Of a stretch of 64,000 bases of DNA, positions 9,971 through 22,737 are shown one piece after another (within the stretch, counting starts at the first letter, position 1; every line of letters starts with the position of its first letter). Origin of the DNA: Virgibacillus sp. MSP4-1 (lineage in GTDB: Bacteria; Bacillota; Bacilli; Bacillales; Alkalibacillaceae); contig NZ_CP048021.1 in the NCBI RefSeq assembly GCF_010092505.1, positions 2,728,001-2,792,000 on the forward strand, read 5' to 3'. A program made the translations under genes and the position numbers. Under the pieces are notes generated by a model. That model did no database searches, was not told the origin of the DNA, and was given only the letters and a program-made list of their open reading frames with translations.

Positions 9971-10567
9971 ATGTACTATCCAGAACCAATCTCAAAGCTT
10001 ATTGATAGCTTTACTAAATTGCCAGGAATAGGGCCAAAGACTGCGGTTCGCCTGGCTTTTTTCGTTTTAAATATGAATGAAGATGACGTATTGGACTTTG
10101 CTAAATCGCTTGTAAATGCTAAGCGTGAACTTACCCATTGCTCTACCTGTGGGCACATTACTGATCAGGACCCATGTCCGATTTGTCAGGATAAAGAGAG
10201 AGATGGGTCGGTCATTTGTGTGGTGCAGGATCCGAAAGATGTGATTGCAATGGAAAAAATGAAGGATTTCGCCGGCAAGTATCACGTTCTGCACGGAGCT
10301 ATATCCCCAATGGATGGCATCGGACCTGAGGATATTAATGTTGCTCCACTTATCAACCGACTGAAGGATGAAGAGGTTAAAGAGCTTATCTTGGCAACCA
10401 ATCCGAATATCGAAGGGGAAGCAACAGCCATGTATATTTCCAAACTTGTAAAACCGGCTGGAATTAAAACGACTCGTATTGCCCACGGACTTCCTGTAGG
10501 GGGAGATCTGGAATATGCGGATGAAGTAACACTTTCGAAAGCCTTAGAAGGCAGAAGGGAACTATGA
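9971..10567 (+). CDS. recR: Recombination mediator RecR
   Basis: A 198-residue protein of the RecFOR pathway that helps load RecA on gapped DNA and forms a ring clamp. Seen in order: the helix-hairpin-helix [14 protein letters not shown] near residue 15, a four-cysteine zinc finger CSTC...CPIC near residues 57-72, a Toprim domain with [14 protein letters not shown], and the C-terminal ALEGRREL. Standard length. It starts 11 bases after yaaK, and yaaL follows 11 bases after its stop. Confidence 0.97.
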   Translation: MYYPEPISKLIDSFTKLPGIGPKTAVRLAFFVLNMNEDDVLDFAKSLVNAKRELTHCSTCGHITDQDPCPICQDKERDGSVICVVQDPKDVIAMEKMKDFAGKYHVLHGAISPMDGIGPEDINVAPLINRLKDEEVKELILATNPNIEGEATAMYISKLVKPAGIKTTRIAHGLPVGGDLEYADEVTLSKALEGRREL

Positions 10568-10578
10568 GGTGAGTCGCT

Positions 10579-10794
10579 ATGTTTGGTAAAGGGAAAATAA
10601 AAAAGAAAGATGCAGATGAGGAATTGATTCACAGGATCCATCAACTGAAAAAGGAAAAGGATCGAATGAATGCCCTTATGAAAAACAGCGTTGATATAAA
10701 TGATGGCATTTTTGCGGACCAGGCTTGTACAGAGGGAAAATACTTTTTCCTTTTGCGGGAGGCCAGACAACGAAAAATAAGAGGCATTCATTAG
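10579..10794 (+). CDS. yaaL: YaaL family protein (DUF2508)
   Basis: A 71-residue basic helical protein beginning MFGKGKIKKKDADEELIHRI and ending YFFLLREARQRKIRGIH. That conserved tail matches the DUF2508 family found only between recR and bofA in Bacillales. No function is established to my knowledge. It is translated from a GAGGTG site right after recR and is part of the dnaX operon. Confidence 0.88.
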   Translation: MFGKGKIKKKDADEELIHRIHQLKKEKDRMNALMKNSVDINDGIFADQACTEGKYFFLLREARQRKIRGIH

Positions 10795-10854
10795 TTCTAT
10801 TTCTCCTTCGCTGTCATAGATATATAAGTAGAAGGACAAGCGAAAGGGGAATAA

Positions 10855-11124
10855 ATGATGAACTCATATATGGTGATTGGCCTTATACTGGCAGTCATTA
10901 TTTTAATTCTGGTTAAAGGCTTACCGGTACAGGCTCTTAAGTTTGTTTCGCAGGGCATGGTTAAAATCCTTATAGGCGCATTAGTATTGTTCTTTATAAA
11001 TGTGTTTGGTGCAAACTTTGGACTCCATATTCCTATTAACGTGTTTACTACTGCTATATCTGGATTTTTAGGAGTTTCAGGGGTAGCTGCTCTATTCGCC
11101 ATTCACTTTATCCTGTTGCCATAA
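10855..11124 (+). CDS. bofA: Inhibitor of pro-sigma-K processing BofA
   Basis: An 89-residue integral membrane protein with two or three hydrophobic helices (YMVIGLILAVIILILVKG; MVKILIGALVLFFINVFGA; ISGFLGVSGVAALFAIHFILLP). BofA sits with SpoIVFA and SpoIVFB in the outer forespore membrane and holds back the protease SpoIVFB until the forespore signals. The C-terminal region GxxGVxGVAALF is the conserved family part. Two adjacent ATGs (10855, 10858) follow AAAGGGG; either may be used. Its position between yaaL and the rRNA operon is as in B. subtilis. A dedicated sigma-E promoter could not be recognised. Confidence 0.92.
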   Translation: MMNSYMVIGLILAVIILILVKGLPVQALKFVSQGMVKILIGALVLFFINVFGANFGLHIPINVFTTAISGFLGVSGVAALFAIHFILLP

Positions 11125-11186
11125 ATTACCGTTTTGAAATCCGGATCATCTTGTTGCATTTATTATATACACATGGTATATTTAAA

Positions 11187-11212
11187 AAGCCGTTGAAAGA
11201 GACGGCTTAAAT
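11187..11212 (+). terminator. Weak terminator after bofA
   Basis: AAGCCGT (11187-11193) and ACGGCTT (11202-11208) form a 7-bp stem, followed only by AAATTAATTATT. It separates the dnaX-bofA run from the rRNA promoters but lacks a clean T-run. Confidence 0.45.
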
Positions 11213-11238
11213 TAATTATTAAAACTTAAAATTTCCTG

Positions 11239-11267
11239 TTGAAATCAGTTATTCAGCATGATATATT
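11239..11267 (+). promoter_or_regulatory. rRNA operon promoter P1
   Basis: TTGAAA (11239-11244), 17-base spacer, TATATT (11262-11267). A G at 11275 would be a suitable start, in keeping with the GTP-sensing starts of B. subtilis rRNA promoters. The transcript would begin GTCGCTTTGA, the same as from P2. Confidence 0.75.
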
Positions 11268-11313
11268 ATTAATTGTCGCTTTGAAGAGCGCACAAAACAA
11301 TGTAAAAAAGTTA

Positions 11314-11342
11314 TTGACTTTGAGTTGATAGCTTGATATAAT
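11314..11342 (+). promoter_or_regulatory. rRNA operon promoter P2
   Basis: TTGACT (11314-11319), 17-base spacer, TATAAT (11337-11342): a near-consensus sigma-A promoter. The predicted start is the G at 11349, seven bases after the -10 box, in AAGTCGCTTTGAGAGCGAC, which can itself fold into a small hairpin. Confidence 0.85.
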
Positions 11343-11369
11343 AATTAAGTCGCTTTGAGAGCGACATCG

Positions 11370-11399
11370 TTCGAACCTTGAAAACTGAACAAAACAACC
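11370..11399 (+). other. Left arm of the 16S rRNA processing stem
   Basis: TTCGAACCTTGAAAACTGAA with the following AACAAAACAACC is complementary, with few mismatches, to 13211-13240 after 16S. The roughly 30-bp double strand encloses the 16S precursor and is the expected substrate for RNase III. Confidence 0.8.
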
Positions 11400-11464
11400 A
11401 GTACGTCAATTCGCTATTTAGAATAGCATTTTGAATATGAGCATTATGGATATCAACATCCAAG

Positions 11465-13035
<1,571 letters not shown>

Positions 13036-13042
13036 AAGAATT

Positions 13043-13190
13043 AAAAGCGGAGACGACCGTTTAGGCCCGACTGGATAAGCAAGACCGCGTAAAGGCTGTG
13101 TTCTTTCAGCCTTGGAGAGGGATTGCTTATCACAGCTTGGGCCTGGGAGTCGGAGCTGGATATCAGCAAAGACGACCGTTTAGGTCTGAG
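13043..13190 (+). repeat. Composite structured repeat, copy in the 16S-23S spacer
   Basis: Begins AAAAGCGGAGACGACCG and ends GGGAGTCGGAGCTGGA, followed by a second GACGACCG. Between these lie a basal stem GGCCCGA/TTGGGCC and an apical stem GGATAAGCA/TGCTTATC capped by a smaller hairpin (AAAGGCTG...CAGCCTT). The same order of elements, read on the minus strand, occurs at 44271-44434 and 54058-54206 with different stem sequences. Confidence 0.75.
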
Positions 13191-13256
13191 CTTTAAAAAA
13201 GAGCGTACTCGGTTGTTTTGTTTAGTTTTGAAGGATCGAAGGATTCTTCAGAGGAA

Positions 13257-13365
13257 CTTCTGCTAAATTCGTCACATCCTCGAAAAAGCAAAGCTTTTTC
13301 TGCGAGGTAATGCTAACGTAGTATTCCTTTGTGTGACAACGCAGAAGCCTGCACGTCCATGTGCA
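13257..13365 (+). ncRNA. Bacillaceae-1-like RNA structure in the 16S-23S spacer (expanded form)
   Basis: An outer stem CTTCTGC (13257-13263)/GCAGAAG (13341-13347) encloses GTCACA...TGTGAC, and a second hairpin TGCAC-GTCCAT-GTGCA (13350-13365) follows. The layout is that of the structure before 5S (16559-16616). Here the first loop is opened by about 45 extra bases carrying another hairpin (CCTCG...CGAGG). Assignment to the Bacillaceae-1 motif is from memory of its R-U-C-C-U loops and rRNA association. Confidence 0.55.
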
Positions 13366-13366
13366 A

Positions 13367-13400
13367 TGAGCACCTTGAAAACTAGATAAGAAAGCAATCA
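13367..13400 (+). other. Left arm of the 23S rRNA processing stem
   Basis: GAGCACCTTGAAAACTAGAT and the following AAGAAAGCAATCA pair with 16498-16532 (TGATTGCCTTTCTTATCTAG, then TTTTGAAGGTGCTC) with about one mismatch and one bulge. The stem encloses the 23S precursor, the substrate of Mini-RNase III and RNase III in Bacillus. Confidence 0.8.
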
Positions 13401-13439
13401 AGAGCAGACAACGGACAATGATGTCCGTGTGCGTTAATA

Positions 13440-16370
<2,931 letters not shown>

Positions 16371-16371
16371 A

Positions 16372-16472
16372 CGAAAAGCGTAGGCGAGCTTATGCGAGCC
16401 GGAGCTGGACAACACGAAAAGCGTAGGCGACTGTTCAAACAGGAGCTGGACACATAAAAAGCGCAGACGGAC
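16372..16472 (+). repeat. Tandem short form of the composite repeat, after 23S
   Basis: Two units of about 41 bases with the plan GAAAAGCGTAGGCGA...GGAGCTGGACA (16372-16411 and 16413-16452), then a third partial start AAAAAGCGCAGACGGA. In each unit a short palindrome (GAGCTTATGCGAGC; CTGTTCAAACAG) lies between the constant ends. They use the same end sequences as the long copies but lack the large central stem. Confidence 0.7.
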
Positions 16473-16558
16473 CCACAAGTCCAATGTATGCTCACATGAT
16501 TGCCTTTCTTATCTAGTTTTGAAGGTGCTCATCACCTGAATTGAATAATGCTAAGGAA

Positions 16559-16616
16559 GTTCTGCTAAGAACGCTCACGTCCTATGAGCAACGCAGAACG
16601 ACCTACATCCTGTAGG
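16559..16616 (+). ncRNA. Bacillaceae-1-like RNA structure between 23S and 5S
   Basis: Outer stem GTTCTGC (16559-16565)/GCAGAAC (16593-16599) encloses hairpin GCTCA-CGTCCTA-TGAGC. Then comes CCTAC-ATCCT-GTAGG (16602-16616). The two terminal loops contain GTCCT and ATCCT, i.e. R-U-C-C-U, the hallmark I recall for the Bacillaceae-1 motif near rRNA genes. Its last base abuts 5S rRNA. Confidence 0.7.
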
Positions 16617-16732
16617 CCCAGTGGCGATGGCGGAGAGGTCACACCTGTTCCCATTCCGAACACAGTAGTTAAGCTCTCCAGCGCCGATGGTAGTTGGGGT
16701 TCTTCCCCTGCGAGAGTAGGATGCTGCTGGGC
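16617..16732 (+). rRNA. 5S ribosomal RNA
   Basis: About 116 bases. The terminal stem CCCAGTGGCGATGGC pairs with GATGCTGCTGGGC, and the conserved core AGGTCACACCTGTTCCCATT and CCGAACACAGTAGTTAAGCTC is present. It is the last gene of the operon and lies just before a strong terminator. Processing to the mature form would use RNase M5, encoded at 30009. Confidence 0.95.
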
Positions 16733-16737
16733 AGACC

Positions 16738-16777
16738 AAAAGACCTTGGAATCTAAAATGATTCAAGGTCTTTTTTT
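16738..16777 (+). terminator. rRNA operon terminator
   Basis: AAAGACCTTGGAATC and GATTCAAGGTCTTT form a stem of about 14 bp with a small TAAAAT loop and a run of seven or more T. Confidence 0.93.
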
Positions 16778-16923
16778 ATAGTTCTAGGAAATTATAAAAT
16801 AGGCGAATTTTGGATAAGAAAAACAGGTGAGGCCACGTCCGGCTCTAGCGACTAGGGATACTTCTTTTACCTCCGTAAGATCAGTCAACATCGACTCTCA
16901 AGGTTCGTCATGTTTCCTTTTCC

Positions 16924-16987
16924 GCATGTTTACTGTCTGTAAAACCTCTGTAGAAATAAATGAGGTCAACAGCCAGTAAACGGATGC
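16924..16987. repeat. Long imperfect inverted repeat, unassigned
   Basis: GCATGTTTACTGTCTGT (16924-16940) pairs with ACAGCCAGTAAACGGATGC (16969-16987), with one mismatch and a two-base bulge. Nested inside is ACCTC/GAGGT. The right arm contains AACAGCCAGTAA, also found near the repeats at 17216 and 25493. The rest of 16779-17029 shows no gene or other clear signal. Confidence 0.6.
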
Positions 16988-17032
16988 TTACGACTTTGCT
17001 CTGTTAGTGAAACTATTTTTTCATAAAAAGTA

Positions 17033-17077
17033 CTCCCCTTAAGCAGAGTTCAATCTGTTGACTTAGGGGGAGCTTTT
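17033..17077 (+). terminator. Orphan terminator-like hairpin
   Basis: CTCCCCTTAAG (17033-17043) and CTTAGGGGGAG (17062-17072) pair around an 18-base loop and are followed by CTTTT. No plus-strand gene lies between it and the rRNA terminator, so it may end a small RNA that includes the inverted repeat upstream. Confidence 0.5.
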
Positions 17078-17149
17078 CATTAATTGTATGATTTCCTGTT
17101 CTTTATTATTTTCTGACGGAATAATTGCTCGCTTTCTTTTTATTTTATC

Positions 17150-17286
17150 GCACATTAACAAGCCATATCCCCTCACTTCAAGTCTTGAGGGGACCCCAAG
17201 AGTAAATGGGGGATAAACGGCCAGTAAGTTCAACTAACCGTCAGTGGGTGATGGAGAACCCCCCATGACGGAAGTTTCACTTTATC
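17150..17286. repeat. Possible IS200/IS605-type right-end remnant, long copy
   Basis: Contains hairpin CCCCTC...GAGGGG, hairpin CCCC...GGGG, the motif AACGGCCAGTAAGTTCAACTAAC, then stem CCGTCAGTGGG/CCCCCCATGACGG, and ends GGAAGTTTCACTTTATC. No transposase or TnpB ORF is attached. The element end touches the gin stop codon. The same order occurs at 25471-25575. Identification as an IS605 end is inference. Confidence 0.5.
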
Positions 17287-17480
17287 TATGAAAACTGTGT
17301 TAATTGATTAATAACCTTCAGCCTATCCACAAAGTACTGATAATTTTCATCTCCTGGCTCAGTCTGGATCATTTCCTGCTCGCAGTCTGAGCAGATAAAT
17401 GCCGTATATACTTTAATTCCTTTCGTTTTTTCCTTGTTACAAACGTTGCATAGTTTTTTAGTTATGGTTTGTTCACTCAT
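17286..17480 (-). CDS. gin: Anti-sigma factor Gin (CsfB)
   Basis: A 64-residue zinc-binding protein with two C-x2-C pairs (LCNVCNKEK at residues 11-14 and FICSDCEQE near residue 30), the signature of Gin/CsfB. In B. subtilis Gin is made in the forespore under sigma-F, binds sigma-G and keeps it inactive until engulfment; it also acts on sigma-E. The start is the ATG right after GGAGGTGGGG; an in-frame ATG five codons upstream lies inside that site. Its length equals that of B. subtilis CsfB. It lies on the minus strand, facing the rRNA operon. The stop codon TAG is formed where the gene meets the end of a repeat (17286), so the C-terminus may have been reset by that insertion. Confidence 0.88.
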   Translation of the reverse strand: MSEQTITKKLCNVCNKEKTKGIKVYTAFICSDCEQEMIQTEPGDENYQYFVDRLKVINQLTQFS

Positions 17481-17737
17481 CTTCCCCACCTCCATTTTCT
17501 ATCATTTCCTAATCTAATAGTTTCTATACATGTTTATTATTTTTACTATCTTATTCATTGTTTTGTGCATTGGGATAGGTCAGGGATATAGTTAAAGACA
17601 TAAATATAATAAAAATACCGGTCAGGTAATTGAGAGGTTTTATTACGGCGTCCATTTCACAACTTAAATCTTCCATGCTAGTATTAGTATCGTACAATCG
17701 AAATCAGGTATACCATCATTAAGGAGTATTTATTTAT

Positions 17738-19180
17738 ATGAGTGATTCCCAAAGTCAGCTACCCTTATTTCAAGTATTATTGAAGCACGCAGGTTTAGAT
17801 GCATCCTCGTTTCACGTTCCTGGTCATAAAAACGGAATGATTTTTTCGGATGAAGGATATGATGTGTTTAAATCGATATTGCCTTATGATTTAACAGAGA
17901 TTACGGGATTGGATGATTTGCATCACCCTGAATCAGCCATTAAGGAAGCCCAGGAGTTAACGGCTCAATTGTACGATGTTGAATCCACCTTTTTCTTAGT
18001 AGGAGGAACAACAGCTGGGAACCTGGCTATGATTTTATCTGTGTGCGGGCCAGAGGATTGCATTATTGTGCAGCGTAATTGTCATAAATCTATTATGAAC
18101 GCTATTGAGCTGGCTGGGGCTAAGCCTGTCTTTATTTCCCCGGTCTATGAGGAACAAACCGGACGGTACAGCCGAATAAATGTATCTACTGTTCAGGAAA
18201 CCTTGGCTGACTATCCCTATGCAAAAGCACTGGTTCTGACTTATCCTGATTACTTTGGCCATACATACAATATTCAGCCTATGATTGAAGCTGCTCACCA
18301 ATATCAAATTCCTGTTCTCGTGGATGAAGCACATGGAGCTCATTTTATTTTAGGTAATCCATTTCCGCTTTCATCCGTTTCATTAGGTGCTGATATTGTT
18401 GTCCAATCCGCACATAAAATGCTTCCGGCCCTGACGATGTCCTCCTATTTACATTTTCAGTCATCGCTGGTATCAAAGGATAAAATCAGACACTATTTAC
18501 AAATGGTGCAATCCAGCAGTCCTTCCTATCCACTGATGGCCTCCCTTGATCTGGCAAGGCATTTTTTGGCCCATATAGACGAAGGGCAGATTAAACAGAT
18601 GGTTACCCATGCTAATCAAATCAGAGGCATATTGGATCAATCCACGCTTTGGGATGTAGTACCTGTTTATAACCAGGTGGATGACCCTTTAAAAATCACT
18701 TTACAGATTCATCCAGGTGTGGAGGCCCAGAGAGTATTGCATACGTTTGAACAGCGGAAGGTTTATCCGGAATTAGCAACAACAAGCCATCTCCTTCTCA
18801 TTTCGGGATTAGGTATGAATGAAAGAGATCTACAAAGAATATCACGTGTTGTAAATAACTTTGATCATCAATTAAAAACGGGAAAGGGACATGGTAAAAT
18901 AGAAGAAACAGCTGTTTACCCTGTTGAAATAAGTGAGCTACCTTATTCATTAAACGATTTACACAAAATGGATAATATATGGGCTACCTGGGAGCATGCG
19001 ATTGGAAAACTGGCAGGAGAAATGATTATTCCATATCCACCAGGTGTTCCCCTGCTTATTAAGGGAGAACGAATAGAACGCTGGCACAGGGATGTCATGC
19101 TGTCCTGTTTAAAGGCAGGGCAGCATATACAATCTGAAAGTAATGATTTATACAAAGGTTTACGGACTTTTGTTGAATAA
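17738..19180 (+). CDS. Orn/Lys/Arg decarboxylase family PLP enzyme (YaaO-like)
   Basis: A 480-residue fold-type I PLP enzyme of the bacterial ornithine/lysine/arginine decarboxylase class. Visible are FHVPGHKNG at residue 21, the glycine-rich [11 protein letters not shown], the cofactor-binding aspartate in VDEAHGAHF and the Schiff-base lysine in [11 protein letters not shown] near residue 226. The short C-terminal domain has [12 protein letters not shown]. It matches YaaO, which lies just before tmk in B. subtilis too; substrate (probably arginine or lysine) is not settled by sequence. AAGGAG precedes the ATG. The tmk GTG begins 20 bases after its stop, so they are likely an operon. The xpaC and yaaN genes that precede yaaO in B. 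subtilis are absent. Confidence 0.9.
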   Translation: MSDSQSQLPLFQVLLKHAGLDASSFHVPGHKNGMIFSDEGYDVFKSILPYDLTEITGLDDLHHPESAIKEAQELTAQLYDVESTFFLVGGTTAGNLAMILSVCGPEDCIIVQRNCHKSIMNAIELAGAKPVFISPVYEEQTGRYSRINVSTVQETLADYPYAKALVLTYPDYFGHTYNIQPMIEAAHQYQIPVLVDEAHGAHFILGNPFPLSSVSLGADIVVQSAHKMLPALTMSSYLHFQSSLVSKDKIRHYLQMVQSSSPSYPLMASLDLARHFLAHIDEGQIKQMVTHANQIRGILDQSTLWDVVPVYNQVDDPLKITLQIHPGVEAQRVLHTFEQRKVYPELATTSHLLLISGLGMNERDLQRISRVVNNFDHQLKTGKGHGKIEETAVYPVEISELPYSLNDLHKMDNIWATWEHAIGKLAGEMIIPYPPGVPLLIKGERIERWHRDVMLSCLKAGQHIQSESNDLYKGLRTFVE

Positions 19181-19200
19181 CTACAGAGGAGAATGAACAA

Positions 19201-19827
19201 GTGAAAGGACTATTTATTACTTTTGAGGGCGGAGAGGGAGCAGGCAAAACCTCTATTATTGAAGAATTAAATGAAAAATTACTTGAAAAGGGCTATCAAA
19301 CCATTAAGACCAGAGAACCTGGCGGGATAAAGATTTCGGAAAAAATACGTGAGGTGATTCTGGATCGCTCTCATACGGAAATGGATGCACGAACGGAAGC
19401 CCTTCTTTATGCAGCTGCCAGAAGACAGCATCTGGCAGAAAAGGTGATTCCAAAGCTGGAACAAGGGTTTATTATATTGTGTGACCGTTTTATTGACAGT
19501 AGTCTGGTTTATCAGGGCTATGCAAGAGGATTAGGGATTGAGGATGTCTATGATATTAACCGGTTTGCCATTCAGGATTGTATGCCTGATGTAACCTTTC
19601 TATTAGATATACCGCCTGAAAAAGGGCTGGAGCGAATACGGGGAAATGCTGAAAGAGAACAGAACCGGCTGGATTTAGAGGAGCTGTCCTTTCATAAAAA
19701 GGTACATGAGGGCTATCAGCTGATCGCTGACCGTTTCCCTGAACGAATCAGACGTATTGATGCGGGACAACCTTTCAACCAGGTTTTGGAGGCTTCAGTA
19801 AAGGAATTAGATGCCTATTTAAGATAA
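19201..19827 (+). CDS. tmk: Thymidylate kinase
   Basis: A 208-residue kinase making dTDP from dTMP. It has the P-loop [11 protein letters not shown] at residue 8, the thymidylate-binding TREPGG near residue 38, the [12 protein letters not shown] motif near residue 95 and a LID region [14 protein letters not shown]. Translation starts at GTG after GAGGAG. It is downstream of the yaaO-like decarboxylase; darA follows after 263 bases. Confidence 0.97.
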   Translation: MKGLFITFEGGEGAGKTSIIEELNEKLLEKGYQTIKTREPGGIKISEKIREVILDRSHTEMDARTEALLYAAARRQHLAEKVIPKLEQGFIILCDRFIDSSLVYQGYARGLGIEDVYDINRFAIQDCMPDVTFLLDIPPEKGLERIRGNAEREQNRLDLEELSFHKKVHEGYQLIADRFPERIRRIDAGQPFNQVLEASVKELDAYLR

Positions 19828-19860
19828 TCAACATTTTAACGAATCGTTCATATGGTATAA

Positions 19861-19886
19861 TATAGGCCTTCAGTTACAGGCCTATA
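19861..19886. other. Perfect 9-bp inverted repeat after tmk
   Basis: TATAGGCCT and AGGCCTATA flank an eight-base loop. There is no T-run on either side, so it is not a standard terminator. It overlaps a TATAAT-like sequence at 19856 and may be an operator or an RNA hairpin. The rest of 19828-20090 holds only weak promoter-like AT-rich sequence. Confidence 0.4.
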
Positions 19887-19976
19887 ACCATTGCGATGTT
19901 CCTTCTTTAAATCTTCTGAGCACTTTGCAAGTTCTATTTTCCCAGTAAATCACTCCATATTCATTGTATATTGTAA

Positions 19977-20420
<444 letters not shown>

Positions 20421-20444
20421 TTTGAAAATGAGGAGGGCGTGGGT

Positions 20445-20885
20445 TTGAAGATAGGCCAGGAGATTCGTTCACAGTTAGATCCTTCACAAAAAAATCCACC
20501 ATTAAAATCAGTACAAGGGAACAACTTTCATTCTGCTATTCGTACGGAACAGCAGCAGATGAGAGAAACAGAGCTAAAACGTCTGCTGGAGCAGATAACA
20601 GCTCAAGGAGATAAAGTAGCCCGTTTCCGTTCCTTCAAAGACTTATCCAAATTTAAGGGATTAGTCAAACAATTTGTAAAAGAGGCTGTACAATACGGTT
20701 TAGATTTAAAGCAGACGAGAAACTTTTCGATGAACGGACAAAGCCGGAAGCTGACGACGGTGGATACGATTGATGAAAAATTGGTTGAATTAACAGACTC
20801 TGTTTTTGACCAGGAAAAGAAATCGATGGACATTTTAGAGCAAATTGGTGAAATTAAAGGATTATTAGTGAATTTATATACGTAG
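20445..20885 (+). CDS. yaaR: YaaR family protein (DUF327)
   Basis: A 146-residue, mostly helical cytoplasmic protein with the family core FKDLSKFKGLVKQFVKEAV near residue 70 and a C-terminal coiled coil. TTG 20445 is preferred over GTG 20439 because AGGAGGG at 20431-20437 is seven bases away from the TTG and touches the GTG. Function is not established; its position between darA and holB is strictly conserved in Bacillales. Confidence 0.88.
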   Translation: MKIGQEIRSQLDPSQKNPPLKSVQGNNFHSAIRTEQQQMRETELKRLLEQITAQGDKVARFRSFKDLSKFKGLVKQFVKEAVQYGLDLKQTRNFSMNGQSRKLTTVDTIDEKLVELTDSVFDQEKKSMDILEQIGEIKGLLVNLYT

Positions 20886-20901
20886 AAAGTAGTGACGGAT
20901 T

Positions 20902-21888
20902 GTGAAGACATGGAGTGAGTTTGAAGAAGTTCAGCCAATTGTCTCTCAAATGCTGAAAAACAGTATTAAGAAGGGGAGAATTTCCCACGCCTATTTATTT
21001 CAGGGACCCAAAGGCACAGGTAAAAAGGAAGCAGGCCTATTATTAGCCAAAAGCTACTTTTGTCAGTATAAAGAGGATCATAAACCGTGTGATGCGTGTC
21101 GCGATTGCAGACGGATTGATTCCGGTAATCATCCGGATGTCCATATGATTGTCCCCGATGGTCAATCGATTAAAAAGGAGCAAATTGCTCATCTGCAAAA
21201 GGAATTCACCTATACAGGTCTTGAATCCAATCAAAAGGTATATATTCTGCAATCGGCTGATACAATGACAACGAATGCTGCAAACCAATTATTAAAGTTC
21301 CTGGAAGAGCCTAAACGAAGCACATTAGCCATTCTCTTGACGGAAAATGGACAATCTATACTTAATACGATTCGTTCCAGATGCCAGATTATGTCATTTA
21401 AATCCTTAAATACTGATCAACTGGAAAAGCAGTTGGCAGCCAGTGGAATGAGTGAATCCTTTCGAAAATTAACGGCATCGTTAACAAATGATTTAGAGGA
21501 AGCTCAGGCGATGGCTGAGGATGATTGGTTTGCTAAAGGTCGAAGTATAGTGATAAAATTAATAAAGGTACTATTAGAAGAAAAAGATGAAGCGTTTCTT
21601 TTTCTTCATCAACAATGGTTGCCCCATTTTCAGGATAAGGAACAGAACCAATTGGGCTTGGATTTATTGCTCATTTGGTATCGTGATTTTGTTTCCTATA
21701 CGATAGAAAGAGAAGAGGCCATTATATATACAGATGAAAAGAAGAAGTTTGAAAATTTCTCCTTTTCTTTATCTCGTCATCAGGCTACGCAAGCGTTAAA
21801 GCAAATATCTGAAGCCAAAAATAAACTTAAGGCAAATGTAAATCCTGCACTTGTCATGGAGGAATTAGTGCTTCAATTACAGAGGTGA
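20902..21888 (+). CDS. holB: DNA polymerase III delta' subunit
   Basis: A 328-residue clamp-loader stator subunit related to DnaX. It has ISHAYLFQGPKGTGKKEAG with a degenerate P-loop, the four-cysteine zinc module (CQYKEDHKPCDACRDC) near residues 53-68, and the LLKFLEEP and TIRSRC motifs of the family. It starts at GTG with only a weak ribosome binding site (GTAGTGA), so coupling to yaaR, 16 bases upstream, is likely. ricT follows four bases after its stop. Confidence 0.95.
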   Translation: MKTWSEFEEVQPIVSQMLKNSIKKGRISHAYLFQGPKGTGKKEAGLLLAKSYFCQYKEDHKPCDACRDCRRIDSGNHPDVHMIVPDGQSIKKEQIAHLQKEFTYTGLESNQKVYILQSADTMTTNAANQLLKFLEEPKRSTLAILLTENGQSILNTIRSRCQIMSFKSLNTDQLEKQLAASGMSESFRKLTASLTNDLEEAQAMAEDDWFAKGRSIVIKLIKVLLEEKDEAFLFLHQQWLPHFQDKEQNQLGLDLLLIWYRDFVSYTIEREEAIIYTDEKKKFENFSFSLSRHQATQALKQISEAKNKLKANVNPALVMEELVLQLQR

Positions 21889-21892
21889 TCAA

Positions 21893-22708
21893 ATGGTTGA
21901 AGTTATCGGAGTACGGTTCAAACAGGCGGGAAAAATCTATTACTTCGACCCAAATGGTCTGCCATTAACGACAGATCATTATGTTATTGTTGAAACGGCG
22001 CGTGGCATTGAATTTGGGAAAGTAGTGATTGCGCCCAGACAGGTTGATGAGGAGGATGTTGTTCTTCCTTTAAAGAGAGTGATCCGTGTTGCTGATGAAA
22101 AGGATAAAGTAACCGTTTTAGAAAATAAGGATAAGTCACAGGAAGCCTATGAGGTCTGCAATGAAAAAATTGCTCATCATGATTTGGATATGAAGCTTGT
22201 AGATGTAGAATATACCTTTGATCGAAATAAGGTTATTTTTTACTTTACAGCTGATGGACGTGTCGATTTCCGCAATTTGGTTAAGGACCTGGCAGCTATC
22301 TTTAAAACACGAATTGAGTTACGGCAGATTGGTGTTCGTGATGAGGCCAAGCTATTGGGTGGAATCGGCCCTTGCGGAAGAATGCTTTGCTGTTCAACGT
22401 TTTTAGGAGATTTTGAACCCGTATCAATAAAAATGGCAAAAGATCAAAACCTATCCTTGAATCCAGCAAAAATTTCAGGTTTATGTGGTCGTTTAATGTG
22501 CTGTTTAAAGTATGAAAATGACGATTACGAACAGGCAAAGAAGGAATTGCCGGATATCGGTGAAGCTATAGATACACCTCATGGCCCAGGAAAAGTCGTA
22601 GGACTGAACATATTAGATCGTGTGGTTCAAATTGAAATTGAAGATGGTGCACGAGTGATTGAATATACATTGAAAGAGCTGATCAACGAAGGAGTTGTAT
22701 CTACGTAA
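21893..22708 (+). CDS. ricT: PSP1-domain protein RicT (YaaT)
   Basis: A 271-residue protein with an N-terminal PSP1 region and the conserved cysteine-rich stretch CGRMLCC (near residue 161) and [12 protein letters not shown] (near 200). In B. subtilis RicT forms a [4Fe-4S]-containing complex with RicA and RicF that directs RNase Y processing and promotes sporulation and competence. Its cysteines are consistent with such cluster binding. It is translated four bases after holB, with GAGGTG as binding site. Confidence 0.95.
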   Translation: MVEVIGVRFKQAGKIYYFDPNGLPLTTDHYVIVETARGIEFGKVVIAPRQVDEEDVVLPLKRVIRVADEKDKVTVLENKDKSQEAYEVCNEKIAHHDLDMKLVDVEYTFDRNKVIFYFTADGRVDFRNLVKDLAAIFKTRIELRQIGVRDEAKLLGGIGPCGRMLCCSTFLGDFEPVSIKMAKDQNLSLNPAKISGLCGRLMCCLKYENDDYEQAKKELPDIGEAIDTPHGPGKVVGLNILDRVVQIEIEDGARVIEYTLKELINEGVVST

Positions 22709-22737
22709 GCCACAAAGTAATGGGGTGGGGAACCAGC

